In this document: in pieces, positions 63,225 to 64,000 of the stretch | Layout of the letters: each line of letters begins with the position of its first letter | How positions within the stretch are numbered: the first letter of the stretch is position 1 | DNA from: Sporosarcina sp. Te-1 | GTDB lineage: Bacteria > Bacillota > Bacilli > Bacillales_A > Planococcaceae | Assembly (NCBI RefSeq): GCF_017498505.1 | Contig: NZ_CP071798.1 | Location: forward strand, 1,612,001 to 1,676,000 | Length of the DNA stretch: 64,000 bases | Direction of reading: 5' to 3' | Made by a program: the position numbers and the translations under genes | Notes under the pieces: model-generated | Seen by the model: the letters and a program-made list of their open reading frames with translations, nothing else | The model's database searches: none | Told to the model about the DNA's origin: nothing

Positions 63225-64000
63225 TCACTTGTCGTTTAACGCGGATACGCCCGGAAGTTCTTTGCCTTCCATGAATTCCAATGATGCGCCGCCGCCTGTG
63301 GATATATGATCCATTTGATCCGCCACACCGAACTTTTCAACAGCTGCTGCGGAATCTCCGCCGCCAATGACGGTATACGCTTCCGTCCGGGCCATTGCTT
63401 CGGCAACTTGTTTTGTCCCCTGAGAGAACGGCTCCATTTCGAACACGCCCATCGGCCCGTTCCAAATGACCAATTTTGATTGTTCGATTACTTTTGCATA
63501 AAGCGCTGCCGTTTCAGGCCCGATATCAAGTCCCATCCAGCCGGCAGGCATGGCATCAATTTTAACAGTTTTCACGTTGGCATCCGCAGAGAATTCATCC
63601 GCAATGACCGCGTCGATCGGCAAATACAAATTGACGCCCTTGTCTTTTGCTTTTTGAATAAACGAAGCTGCCAGTTCTATTTTATCTTCTTCTAAAAGCG
63701 AGTTGCCTGTGTCGTACCCTTGCGCTTTTGAGAATGTATAAGAGAGTCCGCCGCCAATTAATAAATTATCGACTTTATCAAGCAGGTGGTCGATGACTCC
63801 GATTTTATCCTTTACTTTCGCTCCGCCAATAATTGCGGTGAACGGCCGGTCCGGATCGGATAATGCTTTCCCAAGCACGTCCAATTCCTTTTCCAGCAGC
63901 AATCCGGAAACAGCCGGTAAGTAGTCTGCGATGCCGGCAGTTGATGCATGCGCACGGTGTGCAGCGCCAAACGCATCGTTGACGAACAGGTCCGCAAGTG
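63225..64000 (-). CDS. pgk: Phosphoglycerate kinase (C-terminal part, runs off the edge)
   Basis: The frame is open to the window edge, so only the last 257 or so residues are seen. They include [20 protein letters not shown] (substrate-binding region), [77 protein letters not shown] and [17 protein letters not shown] with the final [14 protein letters not shown]. This is a complete C-terminal ATP-binding half. It makes ATP and 3-phosphoglycerate from 1,3-bisphosphoglycerate. It is the first visible gene of the glycolytic cluster; gapA probably lies beyond the edge. Confidence 0.97.
   Translation of the reverse strand, partial: LADLFVNDAFGAAHRAHASTAGIADYLPAVSGLLLEKELDVLGKALSDPDRPFTAIIGGAKVKDKIGVIDHLLDKVDNLLIGGGLSYTFSKAQGYDTGNSLLEEDKIELAASFIQKAKDKGVNLYLPIDAVIADEFSADANVKTVKIDAMPAGWMGLDIGPETAALYAKVIEQSKLVIWNGPMGVFEMEPFSQGTKQVAEAMARTEAYTVIGGGDSAAAVEKFGVADQMDHISTGGGASLEFMEGKELPGVSALNDK

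Overview
The window looks like a chromosomal segment of a low-to-moderate GC Gram-positive bacterium of the order Bacillales, most likely Planococcaceae (Sporosarcina/Lysinibacillus-like). This is inferred from the right-hand core block pgk-tpiA-gpmI-eno-secG-est-rnr-smpB-ssrA (all minus strand), strong Shine-Dalgarno sites, frequent TTG/GTG starts, an L-box lysine riboswitch, lipoteichoic-acid-synthase paralogues and an SLH-domain protein. No database search was possible; all names come from recognised motifs.

Left part (1-27.9 kb) is ordinary but repeat-rich chromosome. It holds a YqhV-like protein; a lactococcin-972-type bacteriocin operon whose membrane (immunity/export) gene is frameshifted; small membrane and lipoprotein genes; a lysine-riboswitch-controlled lysine permease; an ABC-2 exporter with a small secreted protein; a MarR-MMPL/RND efflux operon; and a striking tandem array (17.3-27.8 kb) built from copies and fragments of an LTA-synthase gene alternating with alpha/beta-hydrolase genes.

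Middle part (28.2-54.9 kb) is an accessory region attached to the 3' end of ssrA (tmRNA). The tmRNA gene beside smpB is intact (54938-55295). Leftwards follow a 97-bp 3' fragment (41193), a 236-bp 3' fragment (36561) and a second full-length but divergent tmRNA copy (30761-31116). These four copies, all in the same orientation, divide the region into at least three islands. Island A (41.3-54.9 kb) has two tyrosine recombinases, a three-component ABC system with a Cap4-like nuclease, a HEPN-motif gene broken by an amber codon beside a gene containing an 11-nt poly-G tract, a TIR/nucleoside-deoxyribosyltransferase-like protein, a DUF3883-type nuclease, two unknown genes and long perfect inverted repeats. 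Island B (36.8-41.2 kb) carries a Crp/Fnr regulator, two oxidoreductases, a rifampin ADP-ribosyltransferase (arr) and a GNAT acetyltransferase. Island C (31.1-36.6 kb) carries an AAA ATPase/subtilase pair of the IetAS type and decayed arr and threonine-aldolase genes. Just beyond the distal tmRNA copy lie a decayed IS3-family element and a complete retron: a recognisable msr-msd RNA followed by a reverse transcriptase fused to a TOPRIM domain. Together this is a defence island assembled by repeated integration at ssrA.

Right part (55-64 kb) is the conserved trans-translation, RNase R, SecG and lower-glycolysis block; pgk runs off the window edge.
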